Shown one piece after another: positions 39,030 to 48,486 of a stretch of DNA of 64,000 nucleotides (positions within the stretch are counted from its first letter, which is position 1; the number at the start of each line of letters is the position of its first letter). The position numbers were made by a program, and so were the translations under genes. Below the pieces are notes generated by a model. The model ran no database searches and had not been told where the DNA came from. It saw only the letters and a program-made list of their open reading frames with translations. The stretch is from Gammaproteobacteria bacterium (GTDB lineage: Bacteria; Pseudomonadota; Gammaproteobacteria; Enterobacterales; Permianibacteraceae), in assembly GCA_016182845.1 (NCBI GenBank), contig JACPFT010000001.1:248001-312000 (forward strand). The letters are read 5' to 3'.

Positions 39030-39147
39030 ACCGCCAAGAACACCAAGAACGCCAAGGTGTTGATAGGCACGCACAACGGCATTGCAGAGAGCTGGCGTTT
39101 CTCTCGAATCATTTCTTCCCTTGGCGTTCTTGGCGCCTTGGCGGTTA
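39030..39147. repeat. Intergenic inverted repeat, CCGCCAAGAACGCCAAGG type
   Basis: The arm from 39030 (ACCGCCAAGAACACCAAGAA and onward) and the arm ending at 39147 (CTTGGCGCCTTGGCGGT) are near-perfect reverse complements separated by about 55 bases. The element fills the rarA-serS gap. It belongs to the same style of AAG/GCC repeat as 4143-4246. Confidence 0.7.
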
Positions 39148-39148
39148 A

Positions 39149-40453
<1,305 letters not shown>

Positions 40454-40479
40454 GACTGAAATGGAATAAGGCTAGGGCG

Positions 40480-40509
40480 TTGACAGCCTGTGTCGCGCCC
40501 CTGTAGCTT
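40480..40509 (+). promoter_or_regulatory. Predicted sigma70 promoter of the trp operon
   Basis: A perfect TTGACA at 40480-40485 is followed after 18 bases by TAGCTT at 40504-40509. The -10 is weak (three of six). The predicted transcript start is near 40515-40518, at the first leader ATG. Confidence 0.6.
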
Positions 40510-40517
40510 AAGCCCCC

Positions 40518-40592
40518 ATGAACACGATGAATCGGAACAACAACTGGCACTGGTGGCACGCTAAGCGAGTCAGCGGGGGCCTGCGCGCGTAA
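40518..40592 (+). CDS. trpL: Tryptophan leader peptide 1
   Basis: This is a 24-codon reading frame beginning MNTMNRNNNWHWWH and ending in TAA. Three tryptophan codons occupy positions 10, 12 and 13 (40545, 40551, 40554), far above chance for a residue this rare. It has no Shine-Dalgarno sequence; the predicted transcript would start within a few bases of its ATG, so translation may be leaderless. Ribosome stalling at the Trp codons would control folding of the terminator at 40611-40637. It is too short for ordinary gene calling. Confidence 0.85.
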   Translation: MNTMNRNNNWHWWHAKRVSGGLRA

Positions 40593-40610
40593 AGCGCGTC
40601 CGATCAGGAG

Positions 40611-40637
40611 AAACCCGCTGCCTTAGCGGGTTTTTTT
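40611..40637 (+). terminator. Attenuator terminator 1
   Basis: AAACCCGCT and AGCGGGTTT form a 9-bp stem with a 5-base loop and seven T in all from 40631. The 3' arm AGCGGG (40625-40630) is duplicated at 40572-40577 inside leader 1. That copy can pair with the 5' arm CCCGCT (40614-40619) instead, an antiterminator. When ribosomes clear the Trp codons, the leader copy can be sequestered (CGCT at 40559-40562 with AGCG at 40572-40575) and the terminator forms. Confidence 0.85.
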
Positions 40638-40670
40638 ATGTCCGAAGTTTTTGAATACGCAGGAATGGCC

Positions 40671-40751
40671 ATGCAAGGCATCAAGACTCTCAACAACTGG
40701 CGCTGGCTCTGGTGGCGATGGCGTGGGTCGTTGCGGGTTGCCCACGCCTGA
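40671..40751 (+). CDS. trpL: Tryptophan leader peptide 2
   Basis: This is a 26-codon reading frame beginning MQGIKTLNNWRWLWWRWRG and ending in TGA. Five tryptophan codons lie within eight codons (40698-40721). AGGA at 40661-40664 is 6 bases before this ATG, so this start is preferred over an in-frame ATG at 40665. It follows terminator 1 directly and would be reached only by transcripts that escape it. It shares the NNW-x-W spacing of leader 1, which suggests duplication. Confidence 0.88.
   Translation: MQGIKTLNNWRWLWWRWRGSLRVAHA
40720..40748 (+). promoter_or_regulatory. Protector hairpin in leader 2
   Basis: GGCGTGGG (40720-40727) and CCCACGCC (40741-40748) are perfect 8-bp reverse complements. 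The loop contains GCGGGTT (40733-40739), a copy of the terminator 2 3' arm (40789-40795). A ribosome stalled at the Trp codons would block this hairpin and free the GCGGGTT copy to pair with the terminator 5' arm. A separate perfect hairpin GGAACCG/CGGTTCC sits at 40754-40771 between leader and terminator. Confidence 0.78.
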
Positions 40752-40774
40752 TCGGAACCGGTATCGGTTCCCCC

Positions 40775-40799
40775 AAGCCCGCCGCCGTGCGGGTTTTTT
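40775..40799 (+). terminator. Attenuator terminator 2
   Basis: AAGCCCGC and GCGGGTTT form an 8-bp stem with one G-T pair and a 6-base loop, ending in six T (40794-40799). It lies 35 bases before the DAHP synthase ATG. The alternative antiterminator uses GCGGG at 40733-40737 against CCCGC at 40778-40782. Confidence 0.87.
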
Positions 40800-40833
40800 A
40801 TTGCTGAAAATTCTCAAAACCAAGGACAACATC

Positions 40834-41850
40834 ATGATCATCGTACTGAAGCCGAAAGCCAGCGAAGCCGATGCCAAGGAGATCCTGGCCGGGATCGAGC
40901 GCCTTGGGCTGACGCCCCTGCATATGCCTGGCGTGGAGCGCGTCGTCCTGGGCGCCCTGGGCGACGAGCGCGTCCTGCGCGAACTGAATCTGTCCGGGCA
41001 TCCGGCCGTCGAATCGGTGAAGCCGATCCTGACGCCCTACAAGCTGGTGGGCCGCGAGCTGCACCCCCATGACACGGTGGTGAACATCGGCGAAGTACCG
41101 GTGGGCGGCCGGGAATTCGCGGTTGTAGCCGGCCCCTGCGCCGTGGAAACCACCGATCAGCTGATGGCCTGCGCCGAGGCCGTGAAGGCCCAGGGCGCGC
41201 GCCTGATGCGCGGCGGCGCCTTCAAGCCGCGTTCCAGCCCCTATAGTTTCCAGGGCCATGGACACGAAGGCCTGCGCATGCTCAAGGAAGTCTCGGGCAA
41301 GACCGGCCTGCCCATCGTCACCGAGATCATGGACGCCAACGACATAGACCGTATGGAGGAAATCGTCGGCGCCTACCAGGTGGGCGCGCGCAACATGCAG
41401 AACTTCTCCCTGCTGAAAGCCCTGGGCCGTTCGCGCAAGCCGGTGATCCTCAAGCGCGGCCTGGCCGCCACCATTGAGGAATTCCTGCTCGCCGCCGAAT
41501 ACATCCTGGCCGGCGGCAACGACAACGTGATCTTGTGCGAGCGCGGCATCCGCACCTTCGAGACCGCCACGCGCAACACCCTGGATCTGAACGCCGTGGC
41601 CTATATCAAGCAGCGTTCGCACCTGCCGATCCTGGTCGATCCCAGCCATGGCACGGGCATCCGCGAGCTGGTCACGCCCCTGGCCCGCGCGGCGGCGGCG
41701 GTGGGCGCCGACGGCATCATCGTGGAAGTGCACCACGATCCGAAACTGGCCCTGTCCGACGGCCACCAGTCGCTCTATCCCCAGGAATTCAAGCAGCTGA
41801 TGGCCGACATCAAGCCCTTCGTGGAAGCCGCCGGGAGGGTCCTGGCATGA
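40834..41850 (+). CDS. aroF: DAHP synthase, type I-beta
   Basis: The 338-residue protein makes 3-deoxy-D-arabino-heptulosonate 7-phosphate from phosphoenolpyruvate and erythrose 4-phosphate, the first step to all aromatic amino acids. It belongs to the I-beta class: an N-terminal ferredoxin-like/ACT-like regulatory domain (MIIVLKPKASEADAKEIL, about 70 residues), then the barrel with AGPCAVE, KPRSSPYSFQG, AGPC-type phosphate contacts and DPSHGTG. AAGGA is 7 bases before the ATG. The longer open frame from 40651 crosses the leader region and is rejected. It overlaps trpE by 4 bases. The feedback effector cannot be read from sequence; the symbol is a class label only. Confidence 0.92.
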   Translation: MIIVLKPKASEADAKEILAGIERLGLTPLHMPGVERVVLGALGDERVLRELNLSGHPAVESVKPILTPYKLVGRELHPHDTVVNIGEVPVGGREFAVVAGPCAVETTDQLMACAEAVKAQGARLMRGGAFKPRSSPYSFQGHGHEGLRMLKEVSGKTGLPIVTEIMDANDIDRMEEIVGAYQVGARNMQNFSLLKALGRSRKPVILKRGLAATIEEFLLAAEYILAGGNDNVILCERGIRTFETATRNTLDLNAVAYIKQRSHLPILVDPSHGTGIRELVTPLARAAAAVGADGIIVEVHHDPKLALSDGHQSLYPQEFKQLMADIKPFVEAAGRVLA

Positions 41851-43454
41851 TGACGCCGATCCGCCCGGGCGCCGTGCGCAGCCTGACGCGCCGGCTCGAC
41901 GCCTTGCCGGCGCCGCACCGCCTGTTCGCCGCGCTGACCGATAATGGCCGGCGCACCAATACGCTGCTCCTGGAATCTGCCGAGCCGACCAGCCGCAAGA
42001 CCCAGCGCAGCATCCTCGTGCTCTCGGCGGCCCTGTCGCTGACCAGCCGGGACGGCGCGGTGAGCGTCGAGGCCCTGAACGCCAACGGAGAAAGCCTGCT
42101 GCCGCGCTTGAGCGGGCATTTCGCCGCCGATGGTCTGCAAACGACAGACAAGGGTTTTCGCCTGCATTTTCCTGCCCTGAGCGGCGAAGCCAGCGAAGCG
42201 GCGCGCCTGGCGGCACGTTCACCGCTTTCGGTCCTGCGCGAGCTCAGCACCCTGATCCTGCCGGAATCGGCCGTGCCCGAGGCGGTATTCCTGGCCGGCG
42301 GCTTCGCCTACGATTTCGTCGCCCGCTACGAGCCCTTGCCGGACGTGGCCGACGACGAGGGCTTCCCTGATTTTCATTTCCTGCTGGCCGACGAGCTGGT
42401 GGTCATCGATCACCTGAAGGGCCATGGCGAGATCCTGGTCAATGTCTTCGGCGGCGCGAGCGCTCAAGGCGTCTATTACTCGGCCCTGGATGCCGTGGGC
42501 CGTATTGCCGATTGCGCGCGGCGCCTATGCCGTGAACAGGAGAGCGAAACCGGCTATGCCGCGGTTTCCACCGAAGCCCTGGTGGGTATCATCAGCGATC
42601 AGGACGATGGGCAATTCCGCGCCACGGTGGAGAAATTACAGGCGCATATCGTCGCCGGCGATGTCTTCCAGATCGTGCCCTCACGTCGCTTCCGCCTGCC
42701 CTGCGCCGATGCCTTCGCCGCCTATGAGTCCCTGCGGGCCCTCAATCCCAGCCCTTACCTGTTCTACGCGAATTTTGGCGACAGCGTGATTTTCGGTGCC
42801 TCGCCGGAGTCGGCGGTCAAGGTCGACGGCAGGACCCGGCAGCTGGCCATTTCCCCCATCGCCGGCACCCGTCCGCGCGGCCTGCATGCCGACGGCTCCC
42901 TGGACGCGGATTTGGACAGCCGCTACGAGGCGGAACTGCGCCTGGATGAAAAGGAAAATGCCGAGCATATGATGCTGGTCGATCTGGCGCGCAACGACGT
43001 GGCCCGGGTCAGCAAGCCGGGTACGCGCCATGTGGCGGAATTGCTGCGCGTGGACCGTTATTCTCATGTCATGCACCTGGTGTCGCGGGTTGTGGGCGAG
43101 CTGAAGCCGGAGCTGGACGCCCTGCATGCCTACCAGGCCAGCATGAACATGGGCACCCTGACCGGCGCGCCGAAAGTGCGGGCCATGCAGCTCCTGCGCG
43201 AGCATGGCGAGGGCCGGCGCGGCCATTACGGCGGTGCCATCGGCTATCTGCGCGGTGACGGTTCCTTCGACACGGCCATCATGATCCGCTCGGCGCGGGT
43301 GAAAAACGGCATCGCCGAAGTGCGTGCCGGCGCCGGCGTCGTGCACGATTCCCAGTCCCAGGCTGAAGCGGATGAAACCCGGCGCAAGGCGGAGGCCGTC
43401 TTGCGCGCCATCGCGCGAGCCAATGCCCTGGTGGAGGAATGCGCCCATGGTTAA
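41847..43454 (+). CDS. trpE: Anthranilate synthase component I
   Basis: The 535-residue protein is of the enteric TrpE type. It has the tryptophan feedback motif LLES at residues 41-44, the chorismate-binding core (IFQ-like DVFQIVPSRRF, GASPES, PIAGTRPRG, DEKENAEHMMLVDLARND, VDRYSHVMHLVSRV), and MNMGTLTGAPKVRAMQL. It aminates chorismate to anthranilate with the glutamine amidotransferase TrpG. Its ATGATG overlaps the DAHP synthase stop. E. coli TrpE is about 520 residues. Confidence 0.96.
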   Translation: MMTPIRPGAVRSLTRRLDALPAPHRLFAALTDNGRRTNTLLLESAEPTSRKTQRSILVLSAALSLTSRDGAVSVEALNANGESLLPRLSGHFAADGLQTTDKGFRLHFPALSGEASEAARLAARSPLSVLRELSTLILPESAVPEAVFLAGGFAYDFVARYEPLPDVADDEGFPDFHFLLADELVVIDHLKGHGEILVNVFGGASAQGVYYSALDAVGRIADCARRLCREQESETGYAAVSTEALVGIISDQDDGQFRATVEKLQAHIVAGDVFQIVPSRRFRLPCADAFAAYESLRALNPSPYLFYANFGDSVIFGASPESAVKVDGRTRQLAISPIAGTRPRGLHADGSLDADLDSRYEAELRLDEKENAEHMMLVDLARNDVARVSKPGTRHVAELLRVDRYSHVMHLVSRVVGELKPELDALHAYQASMNMGTLTGAPKVRAMQLLREHGEGRRGHYGGAIGYLRGDGSFDTAIMIRSARVKNGIAEVRAGAGVVHDSQSQAEADETRRKAEAVLRAIARANALVEECAHG

Positions 43455-44049
43455 GCCCGCCATCCTGCTCATCGATAATTTCGATTCTTTCAGCTTCAAC
43501 CTGGTGGATGCCTTCGAGACCCTGGGCGCGGCGGTTCATATCTACCGCAATACCCTGAGCGCCGAGGAGGCCCTAAGCATCGCCGAGGAAATCGAGGCGG
43601 TCTTGATCGTGATTTCCCCTGGACCGGGCGCACCGAAAGACGCAGGCTGTTGTATCGAGCTGATCCGCCAGGCCGCCGGGCGCTTCCCGCTGTTCGGCGT
43701 CTGCCTGGGGCATCAGGCCATGGTGGAGGCCTTCGGCGGCGAAGTGGGGCCGGCGGGTGCCATCGTACATGGCAAGAAATCGCGGCTGAGCCATGGCGGC
43801 CATGGCTTGTTCGCCGGCCTGCCGGCCGAGATCTCCGTGGGGCGCTACCATTCCCTGGCGGCGCGGCGCATGCCCGAGGTCCTGGACTGCGTGGCCGAGG
43901 CCGAGGGCCTGGTAATGGCCCTGGCTCATAAGGTCCTGCCGGTCTACGGCCTGCAGTTTCACCCGGAATCCATTTTGACCAGCGAGGGTCAGCGCATCCT
44001 CGCCAATGTGCTCGCCCTGGCGCAGCAAGGAGTCCTGCGATGCCGGTGA
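43447..44049 (+). CDS. trpG: Anthranilate synthase component II (glutamine amidotransferase)
   Basis: The 200-residue class I glutamine amidotransferase begins MVKPAILLIDNFDSFSFNL and has the nucleophile Cys in FGVCLGHQAMVEAF and the His-Glu pair in LQFHPESILTSEG. SPGPGAPKDAGC is the oxyanion loop. It is a separate gene, whereas in E. coli it is fused to TrpD. It overlaps trpE by 8 bases and trpD by 10. Confidence 0.95.
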   Translation: MVKPAILLIDNFDSFSFNLVDAFETLGAAVHIYRNTLSAEEALSIAEEIEAVLIVISPGPGAPKDAGCCIELIRQAAGRFPLFGVCLGHQAMVEAFGGEVGPAGAIVHGKKSRLSHGGHGLFAGLPAEISVGRYHSLAARRMPEVLDCVAEAEGLVMALAHKVLPVYGLQFHPESILTSEGQRILANVLALAQQGVLRCR

Positions 44050-45053
44050 ATCTGTCCCGTTTGCTGGCCGGCGAGCGCCTGTCTCGCCAGGAATCCCACG
44101 ATCTCTTCGAGGCGGTGATCCGCGGCGAGCTGTCCGATGTGGAGCTGACCGCCCTGCTCGTCGCCCTGAAGCTACAGGGCGAAACCCCCGAGCAGATCGC
44201 TGGCGCGGCGGCGGCCTTGCGCGAGGGTGCCCGGGAGTTTCCGCGTCCGGACTACCGCTTCGCCGATATCGTCGGCACCGGCGGCGACGGCGCGAGCACG
44301 ATCAATATTTCCACGGCGGTGAGCTTCGTCGCCGCCGAAGCCGGCTTGCCGGTGGCCAAGCACGGCAACCGCTCGGTGTCCAGCCGTTGCGGCGCGGCGG
44401 ATCTCCTGGAGCAATTCGGCCTGCGCCTGGACATGGCGCCGACCACGGCGCGGCGCTGCCTGGACGAGCTGGGCGTGAGCTTTTTGTTCGCGCCCCATTA
44501 TCACAGCGGTATCCGCCATGCCATGCCGGTGCGCAAGGCCCTGGGCACCCGCACCCTCTTCAATATTCTCGGGCCCCTGGTCAACCCGGCGCGGCCGCCG
44601 GTGATGCTGGTGGGGGTCTATGAACCGGGCCTGTGCACGGTTCTCGCGGAAACGCTCAAGCTCCTGGGCTGCGAGCGCGCCCTGGTGGTCAATGGCCTGG
44701 GCCTGGACGAGATCGCCGTGCACGGCGAGACCCTGGCGGCAGAGCTGCGCGATGGCGAAGTCCGTTCGCGGTGCTTCAGCCCGGCGGATTTCGGCGTAAG
44801 GGAATTCCCCTTGTCGGCCATAGTCGGCGGCGAGCCGGAGGACAATGCCCGGGCCATCGAAAGGCTGCTGGGCGGCGAGGGCGAGGAAGCCCATCGCGCG
44901 GCGGTGGCGGTCAATGCCGGGGCCTTGTTGCATATCGCGGGCATAGCGGCGGATTTTCGCGAGGGTTTCCAGCGCGCCCAGGCGGTTCTCGATGGCGATG
45001 GCGGGCTGCGGCGTTTGCAAGCCTTCGCGGCCCTGTCCCGGGAGGTGGAATGA
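44040..45053 (+). CDS. trpD: Anthranilate phosphoribosyltransferase
   Basis: The 337-residue protein has the PRPP/Mg site GTGGDGASTINIST and the anthranilate-site motifs KHGNRSVSS, FLFAPHYHSGIRHAMPVR and TLFNILGPLVNPA. The sequence is closest in pattern to the C-terminal half of enteric TrpD (LSRQESHDLFEAVIRGEL). It transfers phosphoribose to anthranilate. It overlaps trpG, and its stop overlaps the trpCF start (ATGA). Confidence 0.95.
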   Translation: MPVNLSRLLAGERLSRQESHDLFEAVIRGELSDVELTALLVALKLQGETPEQIAGAAAALREGAREFPRPDYRFADIVGTGGDGASTINISTAVSFVAAEAGLPVAKHGNRSVSSRCGAADLLEQFGLRLDMAPTTARRCLDELGVSFLFAPHYHSGIRHAMPVRKALGTRTLFNILGPLVNPARPPVMLVGVYEPGLCTVLAETLKLLGCERALVVNGLGLDEIAVHGETLAAELRDGEVRSRCFSPADFGVREFPLSAIVGGEPEDNARAIERLLGGEGEEAHRAAVAVNAGALLHIAGIAADFREGFQRAQAVLDGDGGLRRLQAFAALSREVE

Positions 45054-46429
45054 TGCCCTCGGTGTTGCAAGCCATCGTGACGCGCAAGCGCGCCGATGTG
45101 GCGGCGCGGCGCGCGGCCCTGCCGCTCTCGGAGCTGTTGAAATCCGTGCAGCCCACCGCGCGCAGCCTAGCCGAAGGCCTGGCCAAGCCGGGCACGGGCT
45201 TCATCCTGGAATGCAAGAAGGCCTCGCCCTCGGAGGGCGTCTTGCGTGCCGACTACGATCCGGCGGCCATCGCCCGGGTTTACGAGCCCTTCGCCGCCGG
45301 GATCTCCGTGCTCTGCGACGGGCCGTATTTCCAAGGCGGTTTCGAGCATTTGCGCGCCGTGCGCGCGGCCGTGGACACGCCCATCCTGTGCAAGGATTTC
45401 GTGGTGGAGCCCTACCAGGTCGTCGAGGCCCGCTATCACGGCGCCGATGCCGTGCTCTTGATGCTCTCGGTCCTGGGTGACGGGGAATATCGGGAATGCG
45501 CGGCGGCGGCCCGGGATTTGGGCATGGACATCCTGACCGAGGTCCATGACGAGGCGGAGCTGGACCGGGCCATTGCCTTGGACGCGAAAATCATCGGCAT
45601 CAACAACCGCGATCTGAAGACCCTGACGATCGACCTGGGTACGACGGCGCGCCTGGCGGCGAAGATTCCGACAGGCCGCTTGATCGTCTGCGAATCCGGC
45701 ATCAGATCCCATGGCGATGTGCGGGCCGTTGCTGATTGTGTCGATGGTTTTTTGGTCGGTAGCCATTTGATGAAGGCCGAGGCTCTGGACCTGGCCCTGC
45801 GCCGGCTAGTGTTCGGCTGCGTGAAGGTCTGCGGGCTGCGCGACGCGGCCAGTATTCGCATGACCTATGCGGCGGGGGCGAGTTACGGCGGCTTGATTTT
45901 CGCGCCCGGCTCTCCGCGCCGCGTGGATTTCGAACAGGCCAAGTTACTGGCGAAGCAGAGCCCCTTGCCCCTGGTGGGCGTCTTCGTCGATGCGCCCCTG
46001 CGCCAAGTCGCGGAGTATGCGGAAGCGCTGGATCTTGCCGCCGTCCAACTGCATGGCAGCGAATCGCCGGACTATGTGCGCGTGCTGCGCGGATTGTTGG
46101 CGACGGATCGGGAGATCTGGAAGGCGCTACGCATTGCCGATGAGCGACCCGATTTGTCCGCCTATCCGGTGGATCGGTTTCTTCTGGATACCTATAGACC
46201 CGACGCGGTCGGCGGTACGGGAGCGTGTTTCGATTGGAGCCTGCTGGAAGGCCTGAAGGACAAGTCCCGTGTGATTTTGGCCGGAGGTCTGAACCCGGAC
46301 AATATCCGCGCGGCGGCTGCCCTGGGCGTCCATGCCCTGGATGTGAACTCCGGCGTCGAAGCGGCGCCGGGCGTGAAGGACGAACAAAAACTGCGCCGGG
46401 TCTTCGCGGCGCTGCGAGGTGAGCGATGA
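45050..46429 (+). CDS. trpCF: Bifunctional indole-3-glycerol phosphate synthase / phosphoribosylanthranilate isomerase
   Basis: The 459-residue protein fuses TrpC (residues 1 to about 256, with [32 protein letters not shown] and VCESGI) to TrpF (about 257 to 459, with [30 protein letters not shown] and [10 protein letters not shown]). The active-site Cys and Asp of TrpF are Cys of KVCGL and the Asp of LLDTYRPD. The fusion is the enteric arrangement. It converts PRA to indole glycerol phosphate. It overlaps trpD and trpB by 4 bases each. Confidence 0.96.
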   Translation: MMPSVLQAIVTRKRADVAARRAALPLSELLKSVQPTARSLAEGLAKPGTGFILECKKASPSEGVLRADYDPAAIARVYEPFAAGISVLCDGPYFQGGFEHLRAVRAAVDTPILCKDFVVEPYQVVEARYHGADAVLLMLSVLGDGEYRECAAAARDLGMDILTEVHDEAELDRAIALDAKIIGINNRDLKTLTIDLGTTARLAAKIPTGRLIVCESGIRSHGDVRAVADCVDGFLVGSHLMKAEALDLALRRLVFGCVKVCGLRDAASIRMTYAAGASYGGLIFAPGSPRRVDFEQAKLLAKQSPLPLVGVFVDAPLRQVAEYAEALDLAAVQLHGSESPDYVRVLRGLLATDREIWKALRIADERPDLSAYPVDRFLLDTYRPDAVGGTGACFDWSLLEGLKDKSRVILAGGLNPDNIRAAAALGVHALDVNSGVEAAPGVKDEQKLRRVFAALRGER

Positions 46430-47628
46430 GCGGATTGATACCCATGACCGACTTTATACCCAAGCGCGGCGCCTTCGGCGGCTTTGGCGGACAGTATGTG
46501 CCGGAAATCCTGGTGCCGGCCCTGGAACAGCTGGAGCAGGCCTTCGAGGCGTCGAAGACCGATCCGGAATTCCAGGCCGAGCTGGCCGGCTTGCTGCGCG
46601 ATTATGCCGGTCGGGAAACCCCGCTGTATTTGTGCCGCAATTTCGGCGCCGGCACCAAGGCGAAGATCTATCTGAAGCGCGAGGATCTGCTGCATGGCGG
46701 CGCCCACAAGACCAACCAGGTCCTGGGCCAGGCGCTGCTGGCCAAGCGCATGGGCAAGACTCGGCTGATCGCGGAGACCGGCGCCGGCCAGCACGGCGTG
46801 GCCACGGCCCTGGCCGGCGCGCTCTTCGGCTTCGAGACGCGCATCTACATGGGCGCCAAGGACATCGAGCGCCAGGCGCTCAATGTGTTTCGCATGCGCC
46901 TCATGGGCGCGGAAGTCATCCCGGTGGAGTCGGGTAGCCAGAGCCTGAAGGACGCCATCAACGAGGCCCTGCGCGACTGGTCGGCGAGTTATGAATCGAC
47001 CCATTATCTGCTCGGCACCGTCGCCGGCCCCCATCCGTTTCCGACCATCGTGCGGGATTTCCAGCGGGTCATCGGCGAGGAGGCCAGGCGCCAGATCCTG
47101 GAACAGGAAGGGCGCTTGCCCGATGCCGTGATCGCGGCGGTGGGCGGCGGTTCCAATGCCATGGGCATTTTCGCCGAGTTTATCCCGGACGCAGGCGTGA
47201 ATCTGATCGGTGTCGAGGCGGCTGGCCACGGCCTGCATACCGAGGCCCATGGCGCGACCCTGCAGAAGGGGCGGCCCGGCATCGTCCATGGCTGCCGTAC
47301 CTATGTGCTTCAGGATGAACACGGCCAGATCCACGAGTCCCATTCCATCTCGGCGGGCCTGGATTACCCGGGCGTCGGCCCCGAGCATGCGCACCTGAAG
47401 GATTCCGGGCGGGCGCAGTACGTGGGCATTAGCGATACCGAGGCCCTGGCGGCCTTCCAGGAATTGGCGCGCGCCGAGGGCATCATTCCGGCCCTGGAAT
47501 CGGCCCATGCCCTGGCCTATGCCAAGAAGCTCGCGCAAGCCGCCAGCGAGGAGACCGTGCTCCTGGTCAATCTGTCCGGGCGCGGCGACAAGGATATCAA
47601 TACCGTGATGCAACACATCACGCAGTGA
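46426..47628 (+). CDS. trpB: Tryptophan synthase beta subunit
   Basis: The 400-residue PLP enzyme has the Schiff-base lysine in [15 protein letters not shown], the glutamate motif [13 protein letters not shown], the phosphate-binding loop [12 protein letters not shown] and [16 protein letters not shown]. It condenses indole with serine to tryptophan. The GFGGQYVPE opening is the standard TrpB1 start. It overlaps trpCF by 4 bases (ATGA). Confidence 0.97.
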   Translation: MSGLIPMTDFIPKRGAFGGFGGQYVPEILVPALEQLEQAFEASKTDPEFQAELAGLLRDYAGRETPLYLCRNFGAGTKAKIYLKREDLLHGGAHKTNQVLGQALLAKRMGKTRLIAETGAGQHGVATALAGALFGFETRIYMGAKDIERQALNVFRMRLMGAEVIPVESGSQSLKDAINEALRDWSASYESTHYLLGTVAGPHPFPTIVRDFQRVIGEEARRQILEQEGRLPDAVIAAVGGGSNAMGIFAEFIPDAGVNLIGVEAAGHGLHTEAHGATLQKGRPGIVHGCRTYVLQDEHGQIHESHSISAGLDYPGVGPEHAHLKDSGRAQYVGISDTEALAAFQELARAEGIIPALESAHALAYAKKLAQAASEETVLLVNLSGRGDKDINTVMQHITQ

Positions 47629-47639
47629 GGCCAACGACC

Positions 47640-48449
47640 ATGCAACGCTATGAAACCCTGTTTGCGCGCCTCCGTGAGAACAACGAGGGCGCTTTCGTGC
47701 CCTTCGTCATGCTGGGCGATCCGAACCTGGCCGAGTGCGAGGCCATCATCGAGGCCTTGATCTCCGGCGGCGCCGATGCCCTGGAACTAGGCATTCCCTT
47801 TTCCGATCCCACCGCCGACGGTCCGGTGATCCAGGAGGCGGCGAACCGCGCCCTGGCGGCGGGCGTGACGCCGGCGGCCTGTCTCGCCCTGGTAGCGAGG
47901 CTGCGCGCGAAATACCCGGCGCTGCCCATGGGCCTGTTGGTCTACGCCAACCTGGTGGTGAACACCTCGGTCGAGGACTTCTACCGGGCGGCGGTCGAGG
48001 CCGGCGTGGACTCGGTCCTGGTGGCCGATGTGCCGGGCGTCGAGGCCGGGCCTTTCGTCGATGCGGCCTCGCGCGCGGGCATTGCGCCCATCCTCATCGC
48101 GCCGCCCAATGCCGACCCGGCCTGCATCGCGCGCATCGCCGCCATGAGCCGGGGCTATACCTATGTGCTGGGCAGGGCCGGGGTGACGGGGACCGAGACG
48201 GCGCTCAATCGGCCGGATGCCGGACTAATGGACGCCCTGCGCGCCGCCGCCGCGCCGCCGGCCCTCATCGGTTTCGGTATCTCAAGCCCTGAGCATGTGC
48301 GCATGGCCCTGGAGGCCGGCGCCCAGGGCGCCATCGCCGGTTCGGCGGTAGTGCGCATCGTCGCGGCGGGCCTGGGCGAGCCGGAGGCCATGCGCACGCG
48401 GCTCGCGGCCTATGTGGCCCAGATGAAGGCGGCGACACGCCTGGCTTGA
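47640..48449 (+). CDS. trpA: Tryptophan synthase alpha subunit
   Basis: The 269-residue protein begins MQRYETLFARLRENNEGAFVPFVMLGDPN and has the catalytic Glu in ALELGIPFSDPTADGPVIQ and Asp in VLVADVPGVEA. It releases indole from indole glycerol phosphate and channels it to TrpB. The ATG at 47640 with GAGG 9 bases upstream is preferred to a GTG at 47625. No terminator was seen in the 37 bases before the next gene. Confidence 0.96.
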   Translation: MQRYETLFARLRENNEGAFVPFVMLGDPNLAECEAIIEALISGGADALELGIPFSDPTADGPVIQEAANRALAAGVTPAACLALVARLRAKYPALPMGLLVYANLVVNTSVEDFYRAAVEAGVDSVLVADVPGVEAGPFVDAASRAGIAPILIAPPNADPACIARIAAMSRGYTYVLGRAGVTGTETALNRPDAGLMDALRAAAAPPALIGFGISSPEHVRMALEAGAQGAIAGSAVVRIVAAGLGEPEAMRTRLAAYVAQMKAATRLA

Positions 48450-48486
48450 GTTAAGCTGGAGAAACCTCTGGCATGAAGGCCGCGCT

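Noticed and set aside
40651-40833. N-terminal extension of the DAHP synthase frame back to 40651
   Set aside because: It crosses leader 2 and terminator 2 in a different frame, lacks a ribosome site, and the family starts at MIIVLKPKA (40834), where AAGGA is well placed.
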